DNA from: Saccoglossus kowalevskii
Taxonomy: Eukaryota > Hemichordata > Enteropneusta > Harrimaniidae
NCBI RefSeq assembly: GCF_000003605.2
Contig: NW_003124909.1
Coordinates: 43,764 to 73,037 of the forward strand
Length of the DNA: 29,274 nucleotides
Direction of reading: 5' to 3'
The translations under genes and the position numbers were made by a program. The number at the start of each line of letters is the position of its first letter. Within the stretch, counting starts at the first letter, position 1. The notes below the pieces were generated by a model. That model saw only the letters and a list, made by a program, of their open reading frames with translations. It had not been told where the DNA came from and ran no database searches. Shown here in pieces: positions 21,022-29,274 of the stretch.

Positions 21022-24000
21022 AACTATTCCCTCTTGATTGTACATTATTGTATAATATTTACATTTACCTCTTTGGCTGTCATTTCCGCTATTTTCTGCT
21101 GTCGTCGTATACGAATTTCCTCTAAAAAATTGAGAAAGAAATATATAAAATAATCTTCATCTTTTCAACCAATATTTTGAGTAAAACTCACCCTATCGTC
21201 TGATAAAAAAGTATAGATGCAATTCATCGTGGCTAACGAAAAGTCAATAGGACGCCATCTGTTTGCCATCTGTGTCTTTTATTACAAATTTGAACTTGTG
21301 TCAAATCACTCAATTGTTTTTATTTCCCACATAATCTTTTCAAAACAGGCCATAATTAACTGATATCAAAAGCTGTGTTTGGTCAAGATAATGTATTGTA
21401 TTAATATTGATCCAACTTCTTTTGAAAAATGCCAAACTTAAACCAATAACAAATTACGTCATGCTCATTTGGCAGGCTTACTAGTTTATGAAATGGTTTC
21501 CAAAATGTGGTAGGAACGAACAAATAAACAAACAAAAGACCGACCGACCGACCGAATGAATGAATGAATTAATGAATGAATGAATGAAAGACCGACCGAC
21601 CGAATGAATGAATGAATGAATTATTGTGGGTGGGTGGGTAGGTGGGAGGGAGTATGGATAGATGGGTAAATTTATGGATGAATAAATGGATGGATGGAAT
21701 GGTGAAGAACAGTAGTTGAAATGACCAAGGAAGAAGAAAGAAATTATGGAATGACGAAAGGAGAAGGATGAAATGATGGAAAATGGAACTCTGAAAAGGG
21801 GAAGTTGAATGCTGGGGGAGGACTGATTGAAAGATGGCGGAAGAAAGGGAGGAAGGAAGGGAGGGGGTGGGGAGGATGAAGAGACAGAAAAAGAATAAAA
21901 GAATAAAACGATGGTATGATGAAGGAAGGAAAGGTGGAATGATGAAGGGTGGAGTTGGAGGGAATGAAAGACGAAATGATGAAGAAATAAATAAATTGAA
22001 GGATGAAATGATGTAGGAAGGGAAGATGGGTGGAATAAAAGATGGAAGAGAAGATGGAATAGAAAAAATAAATACTGCGAGTATATACTTATTCATACAT
22101 ACCCGGTATTTCTTCAAAATCTGGATCATGGCCATAGGAAAGTTCTTCACGGATAACATATGTATTCTCCACTACAAATAATTATATTTAAATAAATGTC
22201 ATCAGAGGGACTTGACAGTTGCATTAATCAATGCACAGTGATGGGTACATTCCTTATATTTTTGTTAGCAGTATAGTATCTAATACATTTGCTGCGTTGC
22301 GAGTACTAATTGAGTGTTACATGTTTATTTGTTGTGATGTATAAGTAATCAATGCCTAGAGATGGGGACATCATGTCTGATACATCTAAGTCGTGGACAT
22401 GTAATTTTGGCCGGAAAAAACAAATCAGAGTAAAATGCTCCGTTTCCACGGTAGGAAAATCCCTAAAGATGTACGGTTCGGTCAATCGGCGCAGTTTGTA
22501 TTGTCATCGGGGTTATTTTAAAAGGTTAGGTAGGTATACTGTATATCAACCTATATGTATGTTCGGAAAAATAATAAAAGAATAAAAAAAGTGTCTGTTT
22601 CAACGGCTTCTTAGAAAGCACTGATAGGTCAATATAGTTAGCGTTGTTTCAATGAGGTTTTTATTGGATAATCAGCGGTTGTTTTGTTTTGTTTGTTTTT
22701 TCGATTAGCATTATGTATGTCGTACCCTAGATATCAGTATCATTGTCAGCGCACGTCGGTTCATGTGGTCGGGTCAAGCCAATTCTGCGTGGCGCCGGGC
22801 ACGATCACACCAAGCATTTTATCGCTGAGATGACTCCTATCCGAAACATATAAAATGCATTCCGTCGTTGCTTAGGAACAGTGACGATTGTTTACAAAGA
22901 TCAGCTAAACAAACGACAAGAATAACAGTGGCGCACTGTAGTGCCACATAGTCTGGTTTGAAACATATGAAAATGCCACAACTTAAAGACAAAATAAAAA
23001 AATTGTCATAATGTACAATATATAATAATCTGTGTGTATTGAACCTAACGATACATGTGTATGATATTTAAATTCGATACAGATCGTTATGGTAATTAGT
23101 CAGACATCACAGCAAATATATTGAACTTTAGTTTGGGAAATATTTTAATAATAATGGTTATTGGATTTGTATTAAATTTGACCTGCGTATAAGCCGCCAC
23201 ACTGTGATTTAACACATATGTTTTCATTTTTGCAAACCAGCATATGAATGTGTCAATACAAATGACGATTCCTAATCAGCTCAAGCTAGCTATCTGCTGT
23301 GATAACATTTAACGCAAGTTGTTGTTTTAATAGCAACAGCCGCGAACAACGTCTTTATTTCCCTTCGAATGTGAACGGCTGTGCGCGCACGAAGTAAACA
23401 ACTTGACACTTTACAGCGATAAAGAGTTCAATATAACCCGTTTTAGTTGCGTTTTTCCTCATTATTGAACCTACATTCGTTCTCATATACTTTTTATAGA
23501 ATTTCCGAAAACCATTGTACTCACATATTGGGTAGTTTAGTGGCGTGAACGTATCTTATGGGCAGCTCACATAACGGCAGATGTTAATTTGTGATGTAAT
23601 TACCGTTAGAGTCCCCCAACCGTTACCGTTTAAAACACACTCGTCAGAATAAACCACACACATGCTATCTAATAAATATGAATCGACGTTATATTCGACC
23701 CAAACGATGTGTCGACTCACAATCGATCAGATCTGACGCACACGCAGAGTGATGGTTTGTCAACGAAGGACCTGACCGGTAATTACATTTGCCGTTCAGC
23801 ATCCCTAACGGACTAGATGCACATACGGTACGTTGTGAAAAGTTGGAAACGTACAATATTACCACTACATTTAAATCAATGCGAAATTCAAACGAGGATG
23901 TGTCTTTACTTAAAGTAAATTACATCTTTGTTTATCTAGTCCGTTAAGGGTGCTAGACGGCAGATGCGATTACCAATTTGGTTTTACTTTATTTACAATC

Positions 24001-26084
24001 TTCGTGTGCGACAGATCTAATTGATTGCCTACATTGTATACGTCATCGTTATGTTTAGCGTTTAGCGTTAAGTACTGTTTGTTTATCTAGTCGGTAAGGG
24101 GTGATCAACGCCAGATGGAATTACAAATATGGTGTTAATTGTTAAATCATCTAGATGTGCGTTAGATCTATTTGCCCAAGAGTCAACACATTGCCTTGTT
24201 TGAATGTGTCATACTGCTAAGGTAATATTGCACAATGTCGTTCTTTGCGCAAAGTACCGTTTGGTTAGAGGTGCTGAGCGGCAGATGAAACTACCAATTT
24301 GGTTTTATTTGACTAATCATCTTCCTGAGCCTTGGATCTAATTGATTGGGGGTCAACACATTGTTTGCTTTGAATACAATGTCGATTCGTATTTAGTAGT
24401 AACATTACAACATTGCATTGACTAACGATAATTACAACTTAATTAAACGTCACTAATCATGTTTTTAATAATATACACATCTGTCCAGTGAAATATATCC
24501 ACACGAATAATAATATGAACATGCTGCTAACAGTGTTAAAAATCAAATAATCATGACGTGTAGCATCAAGGTGAAACAAAGAGAACTGTTCAAATAAAAG
24601 ATTATAATCTGTAGATAATGCAAGCATGGTCAAATAGTAACACACAAAAAAACAAATAACTCTGTACTATGAATAATTTACCAGCATATATACAAATTAT
24701 AAAACGACGTAAAAGTGACCTAATAATGATAAAATAGTGGCGTTTTGGTGAAATGATTAAATAATGACAATACAAGGTTGTAATAATGAAATAAAAGTAT
24801 AAATTCGGTCCAGGAATGGCGTAATAATAATAAAAAAGTGATACCATAAAATGAACATGGCAAATAGTAATTCAACTCAGGTTTTTAGAACTAATCGCAT
24901 TTCATATTCACAAGCAGATATATTCACATCTGTTGATTCGCATGGGCTCTTCTACGAGGAAATAACCCTGGGAATAGTATATGTGTGTAACTAAGGTCAA
25001 ACGTCATCGTGTACCATGTACCTTTGTTCGACGCTCGATTAGTTTACATTGTGCGTATGTGTCAATGTATAACTGGACACAAGAACAGGGGCGCATCAAT
25101 TGTACGTCGGGCGGGGAAAGTTTCCTGGATAAGAATATGATGAACGTAATTTCTTACTAGCATAGAAGCAAGAAGCAAGTGTATTTCCACCAATTTTGGA
25201 CACCAAGCCACGATAAAATTTCACCCACCCCAACCACCTTTCTTATTGAGGGCCCGCCAGTTAAAACAATACCTACAGTGTAGTTCTTGTTTGGGCTTCG
25301 TCTTTCTGTCCACTTTTGGAGCGACTGTTGGAAGTGGCGTTCTTTTTCGAGGTTTTGCGACCGGGGCAGTATTGAAGTAAGCATCCACTTCGGCATTCCA
25401 ATAAAGATCGTCCTTCTTTGGCTCATAAACAGTTGGTCGTTCGTAGTACTCTAAATAAGGCACGTCAATCATTTTTCCGACTTCAATTTTTGGCAGAAAC
25501 GTCTCAACGATGAGTTGGTAGTCGGAGGCGTCTGATTCATCATCTGTTACTATTTCGAACTCGATTTCAAGATTCACAGTCATTACACACATATGTCGAA
25601 CGTTCTCGACTTTCGTACTAGCTATGACATAAGTCTCGGTCAATTCTCTCTCAAATGTGAATATCTGCTCGGCCCCGCCAAGGTCCGACAACATTTCGGC
25701 CGTACGTCGATCATATTCAATAAACTTAGCCTTAACTGGCAACGTGAATGCCTCGAGAAGCTCGTCCACTCTATATTCATTGTTACGAGGGATACTCGAA
25801 TTTCGTTGGTCTGATAGGACACGCAGCGTTCCCCGAAATGAGAATGGAATCGTAATTTGGATGTTTTGAAGGCCAACTGACGCTAGTATCTTACGCTCAC
25901 GGCGTATTCCCTGTACCTTGAACACGTCACCAGTGGAGAATGACTCCGAACCATAAATACCTTGGTAGACACGGACAAGCTGTGGAAGATTATGCTCAAA
26001 CTTTTCAACAATTTCAGCGAGAGAGTATTGTTCGTCAGACCAGACAATAGCTTGGGCGTTCACAGCTTCCTCGTAGGTCGACAT
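20246..26084 (-). CDS. GAREM: GAREM-like adaptor gene (CABIT + SAM domains)
   Basis: GAREM proteins are cytosolic adaptors that couple activated receptors to GRB2 and MAPK signalling. This gene has a long 5' exon encoding a CABIT domain and four 3' exons ending in a SAM domain whose last residues, GWRPKVK, match the GWRPKI end of vertebrate GAREM. Three YxN sites, the GRB2 SH2 recognition pattern, are present: YWN (25395-25403), YFN (25371-25379) and YAN (20492-20500). The four 3' exons join in phase with good splice sites. The link from the 5' exon across about 3 kb is unresolved: a weak phase-1 donor at 25238 would give a 460-residue protein, far shorter than vertebrate GAREM (roughly 870 residues). 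Otherwise exons are missing between 22171 and 25273. ATG at 26084 is preferred; an in-frame ATG at 26174 would add 30 residues. Confidence 0.85.
20756..20830 (-). CDS. GAREM: GAREM-like exon (75 bases)
   Basis: The acceptor is aattttag and the donor is the near-perfect GTGAGT. Twenty-five codons in phase 0 on both sides encode a threonine/proline-rich linker (VVTPTPRPKSIVGRFLP), compatible with a disordered SH3-binding type segment. Confidence 0.8.
20946..21020. repeat. (ATT)n microsatellite
   Basis: About 25 uninterrupted trinucleotide units in an intron of the GAREM-like gene. It creates spurious poly-Ile and poly-Tyr frames. Confidence 0.98.
21069..21121 (-). CDS. GAREM: GAREM-like exon (53 bases)
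   Basis: The acceptor is aattttttag and the donor GTAAAT. Joined to the previous exon it reads EEIRIRRQQKIAEMTAKE, a charged helical stretch. It enters with two bases of a split codon and ends in phase 0. Confidence 0.75.
21537..21640. repeat. Tetranucleotide repeats (GACC)n and (GAAT)n
   Basis: Two alternating blocks of gacc and gaat units appear as gaccgaccgaccgaatgaat-type runs, then gtgg/gggt units. All lie in the intron between the 53-base and 69-base GAREM-like exons. Confidence 0.9.
21641..22075 (+). repeat. Long purine-rich tract
   Basis: About 430 bases in which the + strand is overwhelmingly A and G with scattered T (ggaagga, gatgga, gggagg units). The - strand is the transcribed-sense strand of the host gene, so the pre-mRNA would carry a pyrimidine tract. 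The tract ends about 30 bases from the donor of the 69-base exon (22102). Confidence 0.85.
22103..22171 (-). CDS. GAREM: GAREM-like exon (69 bases)
   Basis: It is bounded by acceptor tttgtag (AG at 22173-22172) and donor GTATGT (from 22102). It needs one base from the preceding exon and leaves one base for the next. It encodes an acidic linker (ENTYVIREELSYGHDPDFEE and IP) with no recognised domain. Confidence 0.75.
22172..25272 (-). other. GAREM: Large GAREM-like intron
   Basis: About 3.1 kb with no exon recognised on the - strand. It contains the direct/inverted repeat cluster at 23670-24400 and an AT-rich stretch with degenerate aataatg units (24430-24850). A missing middle exon cannot be excluded. 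Confidence 0.55.
23670..24400. repeat. Cluster of three direct and one inverted degenerate repeats
   Basis: Direct copies begin near 23928, 24077 and 24259. Each contains the phrase (c)tagtccgttaaggg-like, then cggcagatg, then ttaccaatttggt, then a cagatctaattgatt-like block and gtcaacacattg. The cggcagatg marker falls at 23959, 24109 (cgccagatg) and 24281. An inverted copy occupies about 23670-23835 (ccctaacggactagatgcac read on the + strand). The arms could pair across a centre near 23885. I do not recognise the family. Confidence 0.7.
25273..26084 (-). CDS. GAREM: 5' coding exon: CABIT domain
   Basis: About 270 residues. The opening region reads WSDEQYSLAEIVEKFEHNLP and LVRVYQGIYG, followed by STGDVFKVQGIRRERKIL, as in the start of a CABIT domain. 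The core motif LP-hydrophobic-x3-G-x-F appears as IPFSFRGTL (residues 79-87 counted from ATG 26084). A DELLEAFTLPVKAKF stretch follows. No cysteine occurs before the core motif, although CABIT is named for a near-invariant one there. The tail is acidic, then carries YWN and YFN (tyrosines 228 and 236), and ends in a basic proline-containing segment (RKRTPLPTVAPK). The 3' edge shown uses the donor TGTAG|GTATTG (phase 2); the frame stays open to 25221, and a phase-1 donor at 25238 would suit the next known exon better. Confidence 0.85.
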
Positions 26085-26174
26085 GATTGCGATGTGCCCG
26101 ACAGGTGAACTTTGTACGTTAAATGCAATGTTGCAATGAATGATGGGTAAATACAGTACATGAATAAACGACAT

Positions 26175-26548
26175 TTTTTAATATGTTGTTGACACAACTC
26201 ATTCCCTGCTATTTTATGAATAGTTAAATAATTTGGAAATTCAAATTGAAACGAATGATTACTATCAAGCGTTGGAATAACATCGAAAATTGGGGGCACT
26301 GAGCTCGTTGATCGCCCAGTTGAATTCAACTGCCATTTAGATAACGTTAGGAGTTTGGGATCATATTTTAATTTACGAACGTGACAAAATAAGTGTTCGT
26401 TTCCATAACAACGGTGTGTCGGTGTTACTTGCCCATTTTAGAGAAGAAGAAGAGAATATGTTGAAATAATATGGTAATTATACTTCTGCAATTTCTCCCG
26501 CATACATGGTAACAGCTATGGATTGCACTTACTGAATTTAAGAAGAGA
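26175..26548. other. Immediate 5' flank of the GAREM-like gene
   Basis: This should hold the promoter and any 5' untranslated exon, but no clear TATA box or initiator was identified. Confidence 0.35.
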
Positions 26549-26681
26549 TTAAAGGGTGGCAGTCGTCGCGCCACATCCTGTTCGATATGGGACTCATAGC
26601 GACGTATACAACGCCTGTAAAACACATTGTTTATTTACATGAAATTCGAACACGCGCTGCGCGACGACCACCGCGCTTTAA
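26549..26681 (-). mobile_element. 133-base MITE, copy 1
   Basis: Flanked by TTAA on both sides (26549-26552 and 26678-26681) and inverted relative to 28770-28902, to which it is closely similar over its whole length. Its ends form an imperfect inverted repeat of about 33 bases (gtcgtcgcgcc against ctgcgcgacgac). It lies in the 5' flank of the GAREM-like gene, about 465 bases before the preferred ATG. Confidence 0.8.
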
Positions 26682-28769
26682 ATATAATATTCAATGAAAA
26701 TTGAAAATCTAGATTGTAAATAAGCAGAATCTAGTATATCGTATTTGCAGTTTCCTTTAACGGGTATCTTCTAGAATGCAATATACACGAAAACATCTAT
26801 TTTTGTCAATATTGTTGTTCAATACTGTAGACCAAATTAACACCAAAATATGTATGGTATCTTGCCAAAATTATTTATAACTCATCCTTTTTATACAGAA
26901 GTAAAATACTGCGAAACAGGAAATGACACTTTGGTTTACTTGTCTAAAAACATGCACAGACTGTTTATTCATTTGACATGTGGGTTTATTTATTTATTTG
27001 GTGACATTATTAGTGCATTTTTACTCGGTGTCCTAAGCAGTATTAGAGTTTCTCAAGTTTGGGATTTGAAGTTTGAAATAACGAAGAACATATAACACTT
27101 TACCAGGGTATTTGAAACGGAAATTGTCACCTAATTGTAAGACCGTCGCTGATTGGCTCCTGAGTTGAATGGCGAATTCGGTTTCAACAACATCCGGGAA
27201 AGTGTTTTAGGTGTTCATATGCAAGGGATTTTTCCATACAAAAACGACAATTCGGGAGAATATTGTTAGCGGTTAGCTTAATATAATCCCAATGGTTCGT
27301 TTGGCTGTGAAACGATGTTTCCGTGCGTGTTTACGACGGTTTGCCAATCACAAAACGATATTTTATCCAGGGTGATTGTGACATTGACGACAATCTACAT
27401 GCTTCCATACATATTCTCGTAAACCACATGCAAGTAGTTTACAAAGATGCATGATCCAAGTACAAATGTGGTCTGTGTTCAGTTAAATTATATTATTAAT
27501 TTGTTTTGTTTTTTAATGATTGACATGCCTGGCGTGATTTACTTTAACATGAAAATTTGTTAGATTTGTGGGAAAATATATGCCACATTTGGTGACATGT
27601 AAGCATACCTTTGATCTTTAAAAAACACTCAGACATACCTAAACATACTGTTGTTTGAACAAGCTGATAATGTGAGGATACCTCAAAGTATGCACGAAGA
27701 CAGTACAGCTGGAGTATCGACCGACGCGCAAGAATACATCATGGGAATGCCGAAATCCGAAATCTTTAGAGCAGAATCAGCGAACTTCTTCGTGTGGAGT
27801 CCGGTCAAACTCTGGTGGCAGCCATGTTTGTTGTTATTATTAGAAGACGTTTACGCGTGTAATCATTCCATGTTTGGAATTCGCATTTCCTTATATGGTA
27901 GGATGAACATGTCCCGTAAAATACCGCAAAATTACGGCACGCTGTAACTTATGGCGTTAGGGTGACAAATGTATAATAATATATTAGATGCAGTAAACTA
28001 TTCCTCACATGGTGTGTTATATTAGTATGTTAAATGGTTCATTTCTTCAATTTCGTTATTTATACCAAAAATGATTGATTGAGCCTTTTGTTGTCAAGTT
28101 GAATTCCCTACTCTTTGATGGGTGCGTGTATTTTTTCATAGGTCATGGTCGCATATTTGAATGGATTATCACTTGATTGTTCCAAAACAATAGCCCATTA
28201 GAATGGATGATTTCATCACGATTTGTATGTGAAAGATATAAGTGATATGTGCCCTATAATTTGACCATCCTGAACGGGAAAGGGTCAATAAACTTTAACA
28301 AGATGGGGGGTCTCTCGCTGTCTCATATTTCACTTATGTTACTTTGAATATCGTTGTTATTATTGACTTGTGGTGAAGAAACTTATCAGATACAAATACT
28401 TGTTGCACTGGTTTATAGATAATGTCTATGTCATATTAAGGTGTATCGTGCGTATGCATTTTGAACGGAGGTAATTTTGTGCAGCGTTTTAGTTTAAGCT
28501 CAATATAAGTAGTAATGAAATCGGCTGCAATAAAAAACAATGCGATGGTTTTCTTTTCCGTGGGTACATCATAGGCTGCATCATGGCTATCTTCCCAAGT
28601 CCATTCTAAAGAAATTTAGCAAGGTATACGGAGAAACGTCTGAATTTCTGATTTGTTTCGCGGTTTAGTTATTTCCGTAGGAGGTTTTAACCCGGATTAT
28701 CAGCATTATTGCCAAATTTCAAGAACTCTAAATGGCATATATTTAAAATTGTATCTCCCCTACATGATG
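26682..28769. other. Interval between the two 133-base elements
   Basis: No assigned gene. The + strand has a 98-codon frame at 27651-27947 whose first half (HEDSTAGVSTDAQEYIMGMP) looks more protein-like than the surroundings, but it has no recognised family. Confidence 0.4.
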
Positions 28770-28902
28770 TTAAAGCGCGGTGGTCGTCGCGCAGCGCGTG
28801 TTCGAATTTCATGTAAATAAACAATGTATTTCACGCGCGTTGTATGCGTCGCTATGAGTCCCATATCGAACAGGATGCGGTGCGACGACTACCGACCTTT
28901 AA
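28770..28902 (+). mobile_element. 133-base MITE, copy 2
   Basis: Flanked by TTAA (28770-28773 and 28899-28902). Termini AGCGCGGTGGTCGTCGCGC and, inverted, AGGTCGGTAGTCGTCGCAC match at most positions and continue to TGTTCGA on both sides. It has the same length as copy 1 in the opposite orientation. The size, terminal repeats and TTAA target duplication fit a miniature inverted-repeat element mobilised by a piggyBac-type transposase; that superfamily assignment is inference. Confidence 0.8.
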
Positions 28903-28996
28903 ATGTAATCAACGTAAAACGCTTTTCCCTCCACCTGAGTGGTCTCCGAGATTGTATCAAATTTGGAAAATACCTTTGCGTTTGGCATTCTTGTGT

Positions 28997-29124
28997 CTAT
29001 GTCTTCCAATCGGCGGGGTTCTGGCGTGGTGATGGTTGCACTAGGGTTGCAATGGCATATTCACGGTTTTGCAAACTCTCTAGCCCTTCAAACAGATCCT
29101 TGTTGTGCCCAAGTAATTCTCGTG
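28997..29124 (-). CDS. Possible 3' terminal exon of an unidentified gene
   Basis: On the - strand, an acceptor (aattaatcaag, AG at 29126-29125) is followed by 43 codons reading RELLGHNKDLFEGLESLQNR and then EYAIATLVQPSPRQ to a TAG stop at 28997-28999. The composition is balanced and charged, unlike the AT-driven noise frames nearby, which suggests real coding. I do not recognise the protein; the other exons would lie beyond the window. Codon preference and the acceptor are the only support. Confidence 0.35.
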
Positions 29125-29187
29125 CTTGATTAATTATAAGATTGTTTTTACAGTAATGGTAGTAGGCCGTATTTTCTGGTTTGGTAT

Positions 29188-29207
29188 GATATATATATAT
29201 ATATATA
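29188..29207. repeat. (AT)n microsatellite
   Basis: About ten AT units near the right edge of the window. Confidence 0.95.
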
Positions 29208-29274
29208 TCTGTTCTATTTTTATAGAAGAACCTTCGCAAATAAAAAAAATTCTAAAATTTAAAAATATAAGAGG

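Noticed and set aside
20935-21153. Poly-Ile and poly-Tyr frames
   Set aside because: Products of the (ATT)n microsatellite inside an intron.
21569-22159. A 196-codon Ser/Pro/Phe-rich frame on the - strand
   Set aside because: It is the pyrimidine side of the purine-rich tract; the low-complexity composition explains the lack of stops, and it overlaps the real 69-base exon in another frame.
25593-25876. Several 70-80 codon frames on both strands
   Set aside because: Shadows of the CABIT exon in other frames.
1-29274. CRISPR arrays, operons, ribosomal RNA genes
   Set aside because: The window is intron-bearing animal DNA; no regularly spaced short repeats with unique spacers and no rRNA-like sequence were seen.

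Overview
This is AT-rich, intron-bearing animal DNA with a 403-base assembly gap (15219-15621). Two host genes can be reconstructed from sequence. A complete seven-exon cytosolic sulfotransferase gene lies on the + strand (8620-12978, 309 codons plus stop). A GAREM-like adaptor gene (CABIT domain plus C-terminal SAM domain) lies on the - strand (about 26084 down to 20246). The mix of small phase-consistent exons, a DIRS-type tyrosine-recombinase retrotransposon, TTAA-flanked MITEs and simple repeats suggests an invertebrate, most likely an invertebrate deuterostome (hemichordate, echinoderm or cephalochordate). That placement is inference.

Layout. 1-1020: no gene seen. 1020-1692: an inverted copy of a repeat that recurs upstream of the sulfotransferase. 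1748-2207: possible solo LTR. 2220-3106: a TTAA-flanked inverted-repeat element. About 3306-5783: a badly decayed DIRS-like retrotransposon on the - strand, with recombinase, RNase H and reverse transcriptase remnants still readable. 5784-8570: two head-to-tail copies of a 1.39-kb unit, the second ending 49 bases before the sulfotransferase start codon. 8620-12978: sulfotransferase. 13697-14536: second copy of the TTAA element, just 3' of that gene. 14537-20245: no recognisable gene (gap, weak tandem repeats). 20246-26084: GAREM-like gene, whose introns hold an (ATT)n run, a purine-rich tract and a cluster of direct and inverted degenerate repeats. 26549-26681 and 28770-28902: two inverted copies of a 133-base MITE. 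28997-29124: possible terminal exon of a further gene on the - strand.

The two host genes have unrelated roles: small-molecule sulfation from PAPS, and adaptor signalling through GRB2/MAPK-type pathways. They converge tail to tail across about 7.3 kb. The most interesting points are the GAREM-like protein (three YxN motifs, no cysteine in the first half of its CABIT domain), the repeat-derived 5' flank of the sulfotransferase, and the layered DIRS/tandem-duplication structure between 1 and 8.6 kb.
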